This document shows positions 8,826-17,188 of a stretch of DNA of 64,000 nucleotides, one piece after another. The translations under genes and the position numbers were made by a program. The notes under the pieces are model-generated. The model was not told where the DNA came from, ran no database searches, and saw only the letters and a list, made by a program, of their open reading frames with translations. How positions within the stretch are numbered: position 1 is the first letter of the stretch; every line of letters begins with the position of its first letter. This DNA comes from Acidobacteriaceae bacterium (lineage in GTDB: Bacteria; Acidobacteriota; Terriglobia; Terriglobales; Acidobacteriaceae), in the NCBI GenBank assembly GCA_003139095.1, contig PLHW01000066.1:125285-189284 (forward strand), read 5' to 3'.

Positions 8826-8853
8826 GTGATTGGTGATTGGTGATTTGTAATTT
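8826..8853. repeat. Heptameric tandem repeat (GTGATTG)
   Basis: Four units GTGATTG, GTGATTG, GTGATTT, GTAATTT. A diverged inverted counterpart (AATTGCAAATTACAAATCGC) follows at about 8877-8896, so the gap between cysM and mec can fold into a long imperfect hairpin. Similar AT-rich material occurs in the gap after moeZ (7911-8020). One member of the 7-bp class described in the findings. Confidence 0.7.
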
Positions 8854-8911
8854 TGAGCGTCGGCGCTGCGGTCTTCAATTGCAAATTACAAATCGCAAAT
8901 TAGAAATTGCT

Positions 8912-9892
8912 TCAGCCTTCCTCCCAAAATCGTTCGCTCAGATATTTTTCCCCGGAGTCGCAGAGGATGGTGACGACTGTCGCCGGCTGATTCTTCTTCA
9001 GATTTTCTGCGACCTGCAAACTCCCGACTACGGCGGCTGCGGCTGAGACTCCGACTAGAAGGCCGTGCTGGCGGGCCAGGCGGCGGGCCATGGCGTGCGC
9101 AGACTCGGTGGAGATTTCTAAATTGGCGTCGGCAAGCGAGGCGTCATAAATGGGCGGAACGATGGCGGTGGGGAGATGCTTGGCGCCTTCAATGCCGTGG
9201 AAGGCGGAGTCGGGCTGGAGCGAGATGCAGCGGATGCGCGGGTTAAGCTCTTTGAGGCGGCGCGTGGTACCGACGAAAGTGCCAGTGGTGCCGAGCATGG
9301 AGACGAAGTGGGTGACGCGGCCTTCGGTTTGACGCCAGATTTCGTTGGCGGTGGTTAGGTAGTGCGCGCGCCAGTTGGCGTCGTTGGAATACTGGTCGGC
9401 GTAGAAGTAGAGATCGGGATGGCGGGCGGCGAGCTGGCGGGCGATTTGGATCGCGCCGTCGGACCCTTCGGCAGGATCGGTAAAGATGATATTTGCGCCG
9501 TAAGCCTGTAGAATGCGTTTTCGCTCGTCGGAAACATTTTCAGGGACGCAGAGTGTCACGGGAAAACGCAGCGCTGCGCCGAGCATAGCGTAGGCGATGC
9601 CGGTGTTGCCGCTGGTGGAGTCGAGGAGAATTTTTCCGGGAGCGAGCTGGCCGTTGCGCTGGGCTTCGCCGACGATGCTGGCGGCGGCGCGGTCTTTGAC
9701 GGAGCCGCCGGGGTTGTACCACTCGGCTTTACCGAGCAGACGAACGGCGGGAAGGTCGCGCGTGAGATCGTCGAGCGCTATGAGCGGCGTGTTGCCGATG
9801 CGGCCGAACACGGCGCGGGCGGCGGCTTCCCCGGAAGCGGCGCCGGCCGCGACGGGAGAAGACAGGGCGCGACTGGTATGTGCGGCAGTCAT
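8912..9892 (-). CDS. cysM: PLP-dependent cysteine synthase, CysM type
   Basis: 326 residues of the OASS fold: PLP lysine Lys66 in GGSVKDR, substrate loop STSGNTG (92-98), PLP-phosphate loop near LGTTGTFVG, and SGEKYLSERFW at the end. First gene of the minus-strand set followed by the JAMM protease, the CysO-like carrier and MoeZ. In that context it most likely condenses O-phosphoserine with the carrier thiocarboxylate, though use of O-acetylserine and sulfide cannot be excluded from sequence. The N-terminal 25 residues are Ala/Ser-rich and probably disordered. Confidence 0.92.
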   Translation of the reverse strand: MTAAHTSRALSSPVAAGAASGEAAARAVFGRIGNTPLIALDDLTRDLPAVRLLGKAEWYNPGGSVKDRAAASIVGEAQRNGQLAPGKILLDSTSGNTGIAYAMLGAALRFPVTLCVPENVSDERKRILQAYGANIIFTDPAEGSDGAIQIARQLAARHPDLYFYADQYSNDANWRAHYLTTANEIWRQTEGRVTHFVSMLGTTGTFVGTTRRLKELNPRIRCISLQPDSAFHGIEGAKHLPTAIVPPIYDASLADANLEISTESAHAMARRLARQHGLLVGVSAAAAVVGSLQVAENLKKNQPATVVTILCDSGEKYLSERFWEEG

Positions 9893-10139
9893 ACAAAGTG
9901 TGCTATAAAGCGCGCCGGAGGATGCGTCGTGCGTTATGCGTCACTCCAGCGCCAGTGACCTCAGTAATGTGTCCTTAATTTGAAAAAGGTATATCTATAC
10001 AAACGTCGTCATACTGCTGCGTAGTTTAGATTCGCGGCGCGGAAATCGGTTCCAGGATTGTTCGCGCGCGGCCGGCTTTCGGACCTTGGGGCGGAGCGGC
10101 GCATCTAAGCTGACGTAAAGAGAATCGAGCTTATTAAAA

Positions 10140-10619
10140 ATGGCAACGAAGGTGGAGCAACGGACGTACGAAGATGCGGTCGCGTGGCTGCGAGATCATG
10201 GCTTCGATTTAATTGAAGCCCCGGGCATGCAGGGGCGGATTTTTTTGAAAAAGTACAACTGCTCGGCCGCGATCGAGAAGAGTGGGGATGACGGGGTAAA
10301 GATTTTTGCCTACCCGGGATACTTGATTGGCAGCGAGATTTCGAAGCTGGTGAATCGCGGGTACCAGCAATTCCTGAAGACGGCGAAGACGGAAGTGCCG
10401 GCGACGGCGGATCATTTGAAGGCGCTGCACCAGTTCGCCGAGGAGCTGAAAGAGGCGCTGGCGCTGCCGAGCCTGTATAACGAGTCGCTGGGAACGGTGA
10501 GCGAATCGTATCGCTACGACCGGATCAAGGACCGGGACGAACCGGCGGTGGAGCGGCCGAAGCGTCCATGGGAGAAAGTGAAGGTCAAGGTCGTGGCGGC
10601 TAAGAAGGGCCGGGCGTAG
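10140..10619 (+). CDS. Conserved hypothetical cytoplasmic protein
   Basis: 159 residues. No signal or membrane segment. The first 95 residues look like a compact domain (EDAVAWLRDHGFDLIEAPGMQGRIFLKKYNCSAAIEK ... GSEISKLVNRGYQQFLKT); the last 40 are highly basic (KRPWEKVKVKVVAAKKGRA), suggesting nucleic-acid contact. I do not recognise a family. Alone in its direction; the 250-bp region before it has no evident gene. Confidence 0.65.
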   Translation: MATKVEQRTYEDAVAWLRDHGFDLIEAPGMQGRIFLKKYNCSAAIEKSGDDGVKIFAYPGYLIGSEISKLVNRGYQQFLKTAKTEVPATADHLKALHQFAEELKEALALPSLYNESLGTVSESYRYDRIKDRDEPAVERPKRPWEKVKVKVVAAKKGRA

Positions 10620-10640
10620 AACGACCGGTTCGCCTGCGAA

Positions 10641-11132
10641 TCATCGCCCTGCTGGAAGCAAGCCCGCTTGGCGCATCGCGCCGAGCATGTCGTATACACT
10701 CCATTCCTCGGTAATTTTGCCCGCTTGAAAGCGAAAGAGCGTCATGCCGGGCACCGTGAGTTTCTTGCCGGTTGCCGGAAAGCCCATACCTTCGTGCGTG
10801 TTGGTGCCTGCGGCAGTCCAGTAGACAGCCACCAGATCGCGCTCGGCAACTAATTGGTTGACTATCACTCGCATGTCCGGAAGGGCCTGCCGTTCTTCCC
10901 GGGCGGCGGCCATGTCTTCCGCGAGACTGTAATCGCGACCGCCGCCATGGGCGACGAAGTTCGCCGCGTGTGAGTCAGAATACTCGTTGAGATGGCCCTG
11001 ATCCAATACGTTCTCGAAAAAGCTGCGCGCGACGGCCTTGTTTCGTTCCTGTTCGCTTTGCGCGGTTGACTGGGCCGCGGATGAGGCCAGAGAGATCAAA
11101 CAGATCAGCATTGAGATTGAGACTGTCCGCAT
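10641..11132 (-). CDS. Secreted SnoaL-like (polyketide cyclase fold) protein
   Basis: 163 residues with signal peptide (MLICLISLASSAAQSTAQ) and the SnoaL-like ester-cyclase pattern: NKAVARSFFENVLDQGHLNEYSDSHAANFVAHGGG ... YWTAAGTNTHEGMGFPATGKKLTVPGMTLFRFQAGKITEEWSVYDMLGAMRQAGLLP. The substrate is unknown. The ATG at 11132 has a strong AAGGAG site. It is divergent from a tetR-type gene across a 64-bp gap with an inverted repeat, so it is probably the regulator's target. Confidence 0.85.
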   Translation of the reverse strand: MRTVSISMLICLISLASSAAQSTAQSEQERNKAVARSFFENVLDQGHLNEYSDSHAANFVAHGGGRDYSLAEDMAAAREERQALPDMRVIVNQLVAERDLVAVYWTAAGTNTHEGMGFPATGKKLTVPGMTLFRFQAGKITEEWSVYDMLGAMRQAGLLPAGR

Positions 11133-11155
11133 ATCGTTTCTCCTTTTGGAAATAG

Positions 11156-11171
11156 TGTAACATACGTTACA
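11156..11171. promoter_or_regulatory. Putative TetR operator between divergent genes
   Basis: TGTAAC-ATAC-GTTACA, a perfect inverted repeat with six-base arms and four-base spacer, lies between the SnoaL-like gene (minus) and the TetR gene (plus). Position and size fit an operator that controls both genes. Confidence 0.7.
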
Positions 11172-11196
11172 GTAATTGTAGAAAGGACCACCCGAT

Positions 11197-11781
11197 ATGG
11201 CAAGACCGCCCGATCCCGCGATCCGCAAACGCCTGCTCGACCTGGCCATCGATTACGTGCTGACCCATGGCATGGCCGATCTTTCGCTGCGGCCGCTCGC
11301 CAAGGCGCTTAAGACGAATGCGCGCATGCTGGTATACCACTTCGGTTCGCGCGAAGAACTCATGCGCCAAATCCTGGAGGGGTTGCGCGAGCGCGAGGAT
11401 GCACGCATTCAGGCCTGGTTTAAGAAGAACCGGGGCGGCACATTGCCGGAATTCCTGCGCTGGTACTGGCAACGCATGAGCGCGCCGCGGGCCCGGCCGG
11501 CCTTGCGGCTCATCTTCGAGCTCTACGCGCTGGCGCTACGTGATCCGGAAGGCTACACGGGCGTTCTCAACGATCCGCTTGCTTACTGGAGGAAGCTGGC
11601 GGGCAGGGCTGACGGTCAGGCGAACGCAATCCGAGAGAACTCGGGAGCTGAGGCAACACTACTTCTGGCCGCTACCCGCGGATTACTGTTCGATCTGTGT
11701 GCAACGGAAGATCGGCGCCGGGTGAGCCGCGCCATGAAACTGTTAGCGGCACTTCTGGAGCAGAGGCCGCGCAACTCTTAG
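11197..11781 (+). CDS. TetR family transcriptional regulator
   Basis: 194 residues. The N-terminal helix-turn-helix reads IRKRLLDLAIDYVLTHGMADLSLRPLAKALKTNARMLVYHFGSREELMRQI, typical for TetR. The C-terminal ligand domain has no assignable ligand. Divergently placed from the SnoaL-like secreted protein with an inverted repeat in the gap, so local repression with autoregulation is likely. Ribosome site AAAGGA before the ATG. Confidence 0.9.
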   Translation: MARPPDPAIRKRLLDLAIDYVLTHGMADLSLRPLAKALKTNARMLVYHFGSREELMRQILEGLREREDARIQAWFKKNRGGTLPEFLRWYWQRMSAPRARPALRLIFELYALALRDPEGYTGVLNDPLAYWRKLAGRADGQANAIRENSGAEATLLLAATRGLLFDLCATEDRRRVSRAMKLLAALLEQRPRNS

Positions 11782-11880
11782 TTTTCGGCCAAGGTTTCTG
11801 CAGCGCCTTGTGGTAATTTAGCGTACCGCGCCTTGCTTTGCGAAACGCAGGGCTTAAGGAGTGCGAGGATGAGAGCGAGG

Positions 11881-12324
11881 ATGAAGGCATCGTCTTTGTT
11901 GGTATTCCTGCTGGTGAGTTTGGTCGCAGCCTTCGGCGAGAGTACGGATTCGCCGGCCAGCGCAATTCGCAGCGTGCTTGAGCAGCAGCAGGCGGCGTGG
12001 AACCGCGGCGACCTTGAAGGGTTTATGGCCGGCTACTGGAAGTCTCCGGAGCTGACATTTTTTTCCCGCGCGCAGGAGTCGAAGGGGTGGGACGCGGCGC
12101 TGGATCGGTATAAGAAGGCGTACCAGGGGTCCGGACATGAGATGGGGAAGCTGGAGTTTGCGAATGTGCGGATCGAGATGCTGGCGCCGGATGCGGCGTT
12201 TGTGCGGGGAGAATTCCATTTGACGATGTCGGATGGCAAGACGCCGCACGGTCTGTTTACGCTGGTATTCCGCAAGTTTGGCGATGGTTGGAAAATTGTG
12301 CACGATCACTCGGCGGGGGAGTAG
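11881..12324 (+). CDS. Secreted SnoaL-like/DUF4440-like protein
   Basis: About 147 residues: signal peptide (SSLLVFLLVSLVAAFGES) and an NTF2-like domain (IRSVLEQQQAAWNRGDLEGFMAGYWKSPELTFFS ... WDAALDRYKKAY ... FVRGEFHLTMSDGKTPHGLFTLVFRKFGDGWKIVHDHSA), a pattern shared with DUF4440 and SnoaL_3 proteins. Role unknown. ATG codons at 11869 and 11881 both have purine-rich sites; the later one begins the signal peptide. Convergent with the helicase-loader gene, 57 bp apart. Confidence 0.8.
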   Translation: MKASSLLVFLLVSLVAAFGESTDSPASAIRSVLEQQQAAWNRGDLEGFMAGYWKSPELTFFSRAQESKGWDAALDRYKKAYQGSGHEMGKLEFANVRIEMLAPDAAFVRGEFHLTMSDGKTPHGLFTLVFRKFGDGWKIVHDHSAGE

Positions 12325-12381
12325 GAGTTGCTGTCGGCGGTGAAGCGGGGCCGAAGTTTCAAGATCGTGAGGTTTCAACGG

Positions 12382-13146
12382 CTAGCGCAGGTTAGCCGCG
12401 CGGAAGTTCGGCCTATAATCCCGGCCCTGAACCTGGACCAGGCGGCACATCTCGAAAAGGCGGGAGCGCATGCGTTCGCCGATGCGATCACCGAGAGTTT
12501 CTTCGCGGTTGGCGCGGCGGGCCGAATCGACGGCGGCGCTGGGGCCATCCATGAAGTTGGTGGTGATGATGGTAGTGAGATTGGCGTTGTAACGCGCGTT
12601 GAGGACGAGGCTGACCGTATCCCAAACCCACTCGGAAGGCTTAACGGCGCCGAGGTCATCGAGCAGCAAGACTTCGGCCTCGAAGACCGGGCGCAGGACT
12701 TCGAGCTCGGTGGCCTGGACCGATGGGTTGTAGGAATTCTGAATTTGCTTGAGGAGTTCGCGGTAATCGCAAAAGCGGGCGTGGACGCCTTTGGTCGTCA
12801 ATTCTTTGAGAGCTGCGACCGCGAGATGAGTTTTGCCGACGCCGCTTGGGCCAATGAGGAGGAGTCCTGTGCGGTCGAGCGGATATTGATTCGCCCATTT
12901 TTCAAGCGTGATGCGAGCAACGGCTAACGCGGGATTCGATTCCGTTTTGTAATTTGAAAAAGTGCAGGCCGCGTAGCGCGCGGGAATATCGGATGCGGCG
13001 AGCAGCGAGTTTACCTGCGCGCTCACGAAGCAGTTGCAGCGCGTAACTTGCTGATTGGCGCTGCCGATCACCTGGCGCCATCCTGACCCGCCGCAGAGCG
13101 GGCACACAGTGGCCTCAGACTGCGGCGCTATTGTGTTTCTCGGCAT
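12382..13146 (-). CDS. DnaC/IstB-like AAA+ helicase loader with zinc motif
   Basis: About 254 residues. A zinc motif at the N-terminus (CPLC at 15-18, CNC at 37-39) precedes an AAA+ ATPase: Walker A GPSGVGKTHLA, Walker B VLLLDDLGA, sensor TTNF and an Arg-rich GDRIGERMRSRLFEM, the DnaC type. Such proteins load the replicative helicase. The frame is open to 13512; ATG 13146 (preceded by GGGGA) and 13215 are the likely starts, both overlapping the end of the upstream gene, which implies translational coupling. No transposase is nearby, so an IS21 IstB is unlikely. Confidence 0.8.
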   Translation of the reverse strand: MPRNTIAPQSEATVCPLCGGSGWRQVIGSANQQVTRCNCFVSAQVNSLLAASDIPARYAACTFSNYKTESNPALAVARITLEKWANQYPLDRTGLLLIGPSGVGKTHLAVAALKELTTKGVHARFCDYRELLKQIQNSYNPSVQATELEVLRPVFEAEVLLLDDLGAVKPSEWVWDTVSLVLNARYNANLTTIITTNFMDGPSAAVDSARRANREETLGDRIGERMRSRLFEMCRLVQVQGRDYRPNFRAANLR

Positions 13147-13645
13147 AGCATCCCCAGCAGGTGCCCCACTGTGTGAGACCAGACTCCGGATGTAGCGCAC
13201 ATTCTTCTCGTCCATTCTCTTTTTTGTTAAGTGTACCTTCAAAATCCAGATAAGAGGTTCCGTTATCGATTGTGGATTTTGAGTATCGCTGTTTCTTTTT
13301 GTGGAATTTGAGGACCTGTTCATCGTAGATGTCGAGCAGCGCGCGGTGATAGATCCAGAGCACACCGTCAGTTGTCGAGCCCTCGCGCTCGAACATGCAG
13401 AGCACCGCGGCAGATTCCTTTTCGAAGTATTGCCGGGTGCGCGCATTCGCGAGGCGCCACAACTGCCCGTCGTCTGGCAAATAGCCGGGCCGCTCCGATT
13501 GCCACGAGGCAAACAGGAGATTCAGAAACCACGCCTGCTGGTAGTCCTTGAGCGAGCGATAGCGAATGTCTCCGACGAAACGGTGCACGTAGAACGGGAA
13601 CCATTCGAGGAGTTGATTTCGCTTGGAGGCTGAAGACGCAGACAT
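13115..13645 (-). CDS. DUF1376-like protein paired with the helicase loader
   Basis: 176 residues. NQLLEWFPFYVHRFVGDIRYRSLKDYQQAWFLNLLFASWQSERPGYLPDDGQLWRLANA resembles DUF1376/YdaU proteins, which accompany replication-initiation genes in phages and some genomes. Lys/Arg/Ser-rich middle; the last 30 residues contain CALHP and CWGCY, a possible second zinc site. Its end overlaps the loader gene by about 32 bp. Start at 13645 chosen because upstream the frame is low-complexity and out of family. Confidence 0.65.
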   Translation of the reverse strand: MSASSASKRNQLLEWFPFYVHRFVGDIRYRSLKDYQQAWFLNLLFASWQSERPGYLPDDGQLWRLANARTRQYFEKESAAVLCMFEREGSTTDGVLWIYHRALLDIYDEQVLKFHKKKQRYSKSTIDNGTSYLDFEGTLNKKENGREECALHPESGLTQWGTCWGCYAEKHNSAAV

Positions 13646-14156
13646 GGTTGAGATCGCAATTGAGAATGCATGCGAGCGGAGGTTCGGCGCAAGAGTAAAG
13701 TCGCTCGCTTCTGTGCAGATGATGTGGAGATGAAGGACCGGTTGTGGAGAAGAGAGGAAAAGCTGCTGCGCGTATAGAAAGTTGCACCGAAGACGATTCA
13801 GAAAAAAGTTTGATGCCGGGAACGTCCTGCGCGGTTTGAACCGAGACTGGTGCGATGGATGGGGATGACCTGTTGCAATGTGGGCTGACGGCAAGTGCAA
13901 GATTTTTCTCGGTGATTTTTTTTTGCGGAGTCGAAGGCCGGAAAGGTGAGTGGGAAATTGAAACTCGGCGCGGGGCGCGGCGAGTCGGGGCGGTGGAGTG
14001 CGGAAATGGAACAGAGTCAATTGTCAAAGCGAGCAACCGGCACGTCTTTGCTCTTGACAATATGCGCGTAGGGAGGAGAATGACGATGGCCAATTTCCGC
14101 ACCTATAGAATTTTTGTATGGCGCGGGGAGCAAATCGATTTGTTTCAGGAGAGACC
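13646..14156. other. Gene-free region upstream of hup
   Basis: No supportable gene in 511 bp. It must hold the promoter of the divergent DUF1376-like gene and of hup. TTGACA at 14054-14059 and TATAGAAT at 14104-14111 are promoter-like pieces, but their mutual spacing is wrong for one promoter; ATGACG (14080) with TATAGA (14104) is the better-spaced pair. No hairpin of note. Confidence 0.4.
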
Positions 14157-14438
14157 ATGAATAAAGCTGATCTGGTTGACCGGATTGCCGGCGCTTGCAA
14201 TATTTCGAAGGCGCAGGCGACGACCGCGATCGACACCACCGTCGATAGCATAACCTCCTCCCTTCGCAAAGGAGACCGGGTCGCCTTGATCGGGTTTGGC
14301 ACGTTTTCCGTCTCGCAGCGCAAGGCCCGCAACGGCCGCAACCCGCAGACGGGTGCCACCATCAAGATTGCAGCCCGCCGAGTCGCGAAGTTTACTCCCG
14401 GTAACGAACTGAAAAAAGTGGTAAACAAAGGAAAGTAA
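14157..14438 (+). CDS. hup: DNA-binding protein HU
   Basis: 93 residues, the usual HU length: MNKADLVDRIAGACNISKAQATTAID at the start, the core GDRVALIGFGTFSVSQRKARNGRNPQTG with the DNA-contacting arm, and KIAARRVAKFTPGNELKKVV at the end. Binds and bends DNA; part of the nucleoid. ATG 14157 follows CAGGAGAG at good spacing. Monocistronic, closed by a strong terminator. Confidence 0.97.
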   Translation: MNKADLVDRIAGACNISKAQATTAIDTTVDSITSSLRKGDRVALIGFGTFSVSQRKARNGRNPQTGATIKIAARRVAKFTPGNELKKVVNKGK

Positions 14439-14463
14439 GAGCCCCGAAAAGCGCATTGCCCGA

Positions 14464-14493
14464 ACGGCAGGATCAAGCCTGCCGTTTTATTTT
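14464..14493 (+). terminator. Rho-independent terminator of hup
   Basis: Arms ACGGCAGG/CCTGCCGT around ATCAAG, followed by TTTATTTT, 25 bp after the hup stop. Confidence 0.92.
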
Positions 14494-14686
14494 GGGCGGC
14501 GCAAGACGGCCCGGCCGCGGTGCAGGATTGCCGTGGAGTTGGTGATCTACCTGCGATGGCGTAAAACATTCAGAATGAGGGCTGTTGGAGGGAGCGGGGT
14601 TACGTCACCCGGGGCGCGTGGGCGCTTGCCGAATCGTTCTTAACTCCGATAGAATCTAAGGATTGAATCGAGGTATTGCGAACACA

Positions 14687-14950
14687 ATGAAAGCAGCTAT
14701 CCATCCCAACTATCATGAAATCCGCGTGCACTGCGCTTGCGGCAACGCCTTCGTCACTCGTTCCACCCACAAAGGCGACATCAGCGTGGAAATTTGCGCG
14801 GCCTGCCATCCCTTCTTCACGGGCAAGCAGAAGTTGATGGACACCGCCGGACGCGTGGAGCGCTTCCGCCGCAAATACGCGAAGAGCGACGCCGCGAAAG
14901 CGGAAGCGGCAAAAGTGGAAGCCGCGAAAGCCGAGCCGGCAAAGAAGTAG
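14687..14950 (+). CDS. rpmE: 50S ribosomal protein L31 (zinc type)
   Basis: 87 residues. [22 protein letters not shown], then [31 protein letters not shown], with the four-Cys zinc set of the C+ form. The last 18 residues are an Ala/Lys/Glu tail ([19 protein letters not shown]) absent in most L31 proteins; such tails are common in acidobacterial ribosomal proteins. The zinc-binding form suggests that any paralogue for zinc starvation lies elsewhere. Followed by a terminator. Confidence 0.95.
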   Translation: MKAAIHPNYHEIRVHCACGNAFVTRSTHKGDISVEICAACHPFFTGKQKLMDTAGRVERFRRKYAKSDAAKAEAAKVEAAKAEPAKK

Positions 14951-15001
14951 GCCTGCATCGAGATGGCGGGCAGGAGTGTCCGCCGCAAGTAAGAAATTTG
15001 A

Positions 15002-15035
15002 GCCCTCGCCCCCGGTGGCGAGGGCTTCAGTTTTT
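15002..15035 (+). terminator. Rho-independent terminator of rpmE
   Basis: Nine-base arms GCCCTCGCC/GGCGAGGGC around CCCGGT, then TTCAGTTTTT. Confidence 0.9.
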
Positions 15036-15057
15036 GTGGCAAGGCTAGAATGTAACC

Positions 15058-16203
15058 ATGAAGTATTGGTACAAGGCGGAGCCTGGCGAGCTTGAGAGTA
15101 CGCGCACGGGCGAGGGCGGCGCGGGTTCGCGCACGGGCGCAGGCGGAGACGGGAGTGTGCGCGCTACAGCGGCCCTCGCTATACGAAGCCTCGGGCGTGA
15201 GTTTCCGGAATGTTTGCGGATTGGGGGCGTGGAGATCCGGCCGGCTACCGTGCTCGCGCCGATGGCGGGCGTTACCGACACGGTATTTCGGCGCTTCATC
15301 AAGCAACTGGGCGGGTGCGGGCTGATCATGACGGAGTTCACGTCGGCGGACGGCGTGCTCCGCAATAAGAAGGTGCGCGGGCGGTATCTGCATTTTTATG
15401 AAGATGAGCATCCAATCTCGGCCCAACTTTTTGGCAGCAATCCGGCGGTGCTGGCCGACGCGGCGCGGCTGGTGGAAGATTTGGGATTCGACCTCGTCGA
15501 CTTGAACCTGGGCTGCCCGGCGAAGAAGGTTGTGCGGTGCAATGGAGGCTCGGGGCTGCTGCGCGATCTGCCGCTGATCCGGCAGATTTTCGAGTCGGTG
15601 CGGGCGGCGGTGAAGATTCCATTTACCGTGAAGTTTCGGGCAGGCTGGAGCGACGAGGAGATCGTGTGCGTGGAACTGGCGCGCATCGCGGAAGATTGCG
15701 GGCTGGGCGCAGTGGCGCTGCACGCGCGGACGCGATTGCAAGGCTACAGTGGGACGGCGCGCTGGGAATGGATCGCGTCGGTGAAGCAGGCGGTCAAGAT
15801 TCCGGTGATCGGGAATGGAGATATACGCTCGCCCGAGGATGCGGTGGCGATGGTGGCGCAAACGGGATGCGACGCGGTGATGATCGGCAGGATGGCGCCG
15901 GCGAATCCGTGGATCTTTCGGCAGATTGAGCAGTATGTTGCGGACGACCGACACGCGAAGGCAGGAGGGTACGATGAGCCGACGGAGGCCGACCGCTACC
16001 GGATGATCCGGACGTATTTTGAGATGCTGTTGGAAGAGGAGATGCCGGGTGCCGAGGGAAAGATGAAGCAGTTTGCGTCGTGGTTTACGCACGGCGTGCC
16101 GGGCGGGGCGGCGCTGCGCAAGGCGATCTATGACGCGAAGAGCGGCACGGAGATTTTGACGAGCGTGGAACAGTTCTTCGATGCGCGACTTCAATTGACG
16201 TAG
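15058..16203 (+). CDS. dusB: tRNA-dihydrouridine synthase, DusB type
   Basis: 381 residues. The TIM barrel starts near residue 55 (LAPMAGVTDTVFRRFIKQLGGCGLIMTEF); LNLGCPAKKVVRCNGGSGLL carries the catalytic Cys, followed by VKFRAGW, ALHARTRLQGYSG and the FMN-binding GNGDI ... MIGRMAPANPWIF. Reduces uridines in the tRNA D-loop with FMN. The first 50 residues are a Gly/Thr/Arg-rich extension (TRTGEGGAGSRTGAGG) with internally repeated DNA; DusB proteins normally start a few residues before the barrel, so the extension is either repeat-derived or the real start lies downstream. Confidence 0.93.
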   Translation: MKYWYKAEPGELESTRTGEGGAGSRTGAGGDGSVRATAALAIRSLGREFPECLRIGGVEIRPATVLAPMAGVTDTVFRRFIKQLGGCGLIMTEFTSADGVLRNKKVRGRYLHFYEDEHPISAQLFGSNPAVLADAARLVEDLGFDLVDLNLGCPAKKVVRCNGGSGLLRDLPLIRQIFESVRAAVKIPFTVKFRAGWSDEEIVCVELARIAEDCGLGAVALHARTRLQGYSGTARWEWIASVKQAVKIPVIGNGDIRSPEDAVAMVAQTGCDAVMIGRMAPANPWIFRQIEQYVADDRHAKAGGYDEPTEADRYRMIRTYFEMLLEEEMPGAEGKMKQFASWFTHGVPGGAALRKAIYDAKSGTEILTSVEQFFDARLQLT

Positions 16204-16222
16204 TCGCGCGACCCTCCATAGT

Positions 16223-17080
16223 TTAGACGCTTCCCAATATCAGCCTTCCTTTCTCGTTTTTTTCTACGTGTCCCCAAGGCGTGTTGTGGTCATGAGTGAA
16301 GACGGTCAGCCAGCGCTCGGGGATGGCGCGCGCGTAATACTTCTTCTTACTCTCGATCGTATCCAGGGGGTATAAGTCGAAGGCCATGACCCAGGTCAGA
16401 TCCAGGTGGGCGCTGGTGGGAATTAAGTCGGAGATATAGCACGCAGTCTTGTTGCCGCCGCCGGAGCCGTCCGCTCGGCCTTCGACGATCACAGCCTGCA
16501 TGTGAGCGGTGTGGCCGCGGAAGACTTTTACCGAAACGCCTGGAACGATTTCGCGATCGCCATCGAGGAGCTCCATCTGTCCGGTCTGGAGCAGGGGATC
16601 GTAATTCGGACTCATGTAGCTGACCGCGTCGCGTTCAAGTTGGCGGCGGCCATGCTCCCACTCGCCGCGCTGGACGTAGTATTTCGCCTTGGGGAAGGTG
16701 GGAGCGAAGCCGTCGCCGCGGCGGACGGTGTTCCACCCGCAGTGATCGAAGTGGAGGTGGGTGTTGATGACTATGTCGATATCCTCGGGGGCGAGACCGG
16801 CGCCGTGGAGATTGTCCAGGAGCTGGGCGGGCTGCTTGTAGATCTGCGCCATCTTCTCGGGGAGTTTGTTGCCGATGCCGGTTTCGACGAGAATATTCTT
16901 GTCGCCCGTGCGGATGAGGAGCGAGTTAAGGCCGGCATCGAGACGGTTCTGATCGTCGGGCGTGGCTTTTGTCGACCACATAGGTTTCGGGACGACGCCG
17001 AAGAAGGCGCCGCCGTCGAGATAGTAAGTGCCGTCGGAGACAATGGTAAGTTCGAAGTTGCCAAGAGTGATTCGGTTCAT
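16223..17080 (-). CDS. MBL-fold metallohydrolase
   Basis: 285 residues with the zinc motif THLHFDHCG, a second His in FRGHTAHM, Asp in SDLIPT and His in FTHDHNTPWG. The overall pattern (NRITLGNFELTIVSDGTYYLDGG ... NSLLIRTGDKNILVETGIGNK) fits the lactonase/quorum-quenching-like group of MBL proteins, but the substrate is not inferable. No signal peptide. Gap to the DPP IV gene holds a heptameric repeat. Confidence 0.88.
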   Translation of the reverse strand: MNRITLGNFELTIVSDGTYYLDGGAFFGVVPKPMWSTKATPDDQNRLDAGLNSLLIRTGDKNILVETGIGNKLPEKMAQIYKQPAQLLDNLHGAGLAPEDIDIVINTHLHFDHCGWNTVRRGDGFAPTFPKAKYYVQRGEWEHGRRQLERDAVSYMSPNYDPLLQTGQMELLDGDREIVPGVSVKVFRGHTAHMQAVIVEGRADGSGGGNKTACYISDLIPTSAHLDLTWVMAFDLYPLDTIESKKKYYARAIPERWLTVFTHDHNTPWGHVEKNEKGRLILGSV

Positions 17081-17155
17081 GAGTTATCCAATCCAGCTCC
17101 AAGCTCTCGCCTCTCAGGGAAACCGTCGTCTAAGAATGAATCCTTCCGTTTTCTT

Positions 17156-17188
17156 GCTAAGAGCTAAACGCTAAGAGCTGAGAGCTTA
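17156..17188. repeat. Heptameric tandem repeat (GCTAAGA)
   Basis: GCTAAGA, GCTAAAC, GCTAAGA, GCTGAGA, then GCTTA, which runs into the stop codon of the DPP IV gene. Member of the 7-bp class. Confidence 0.75.

Noticed and set aside
12382-13146. IstB of an IS21 element.
   Set aside because: No IstA transposase or terminal repeats; the overlapping DUF1376-like gene and zinc motif fit a replication loader.
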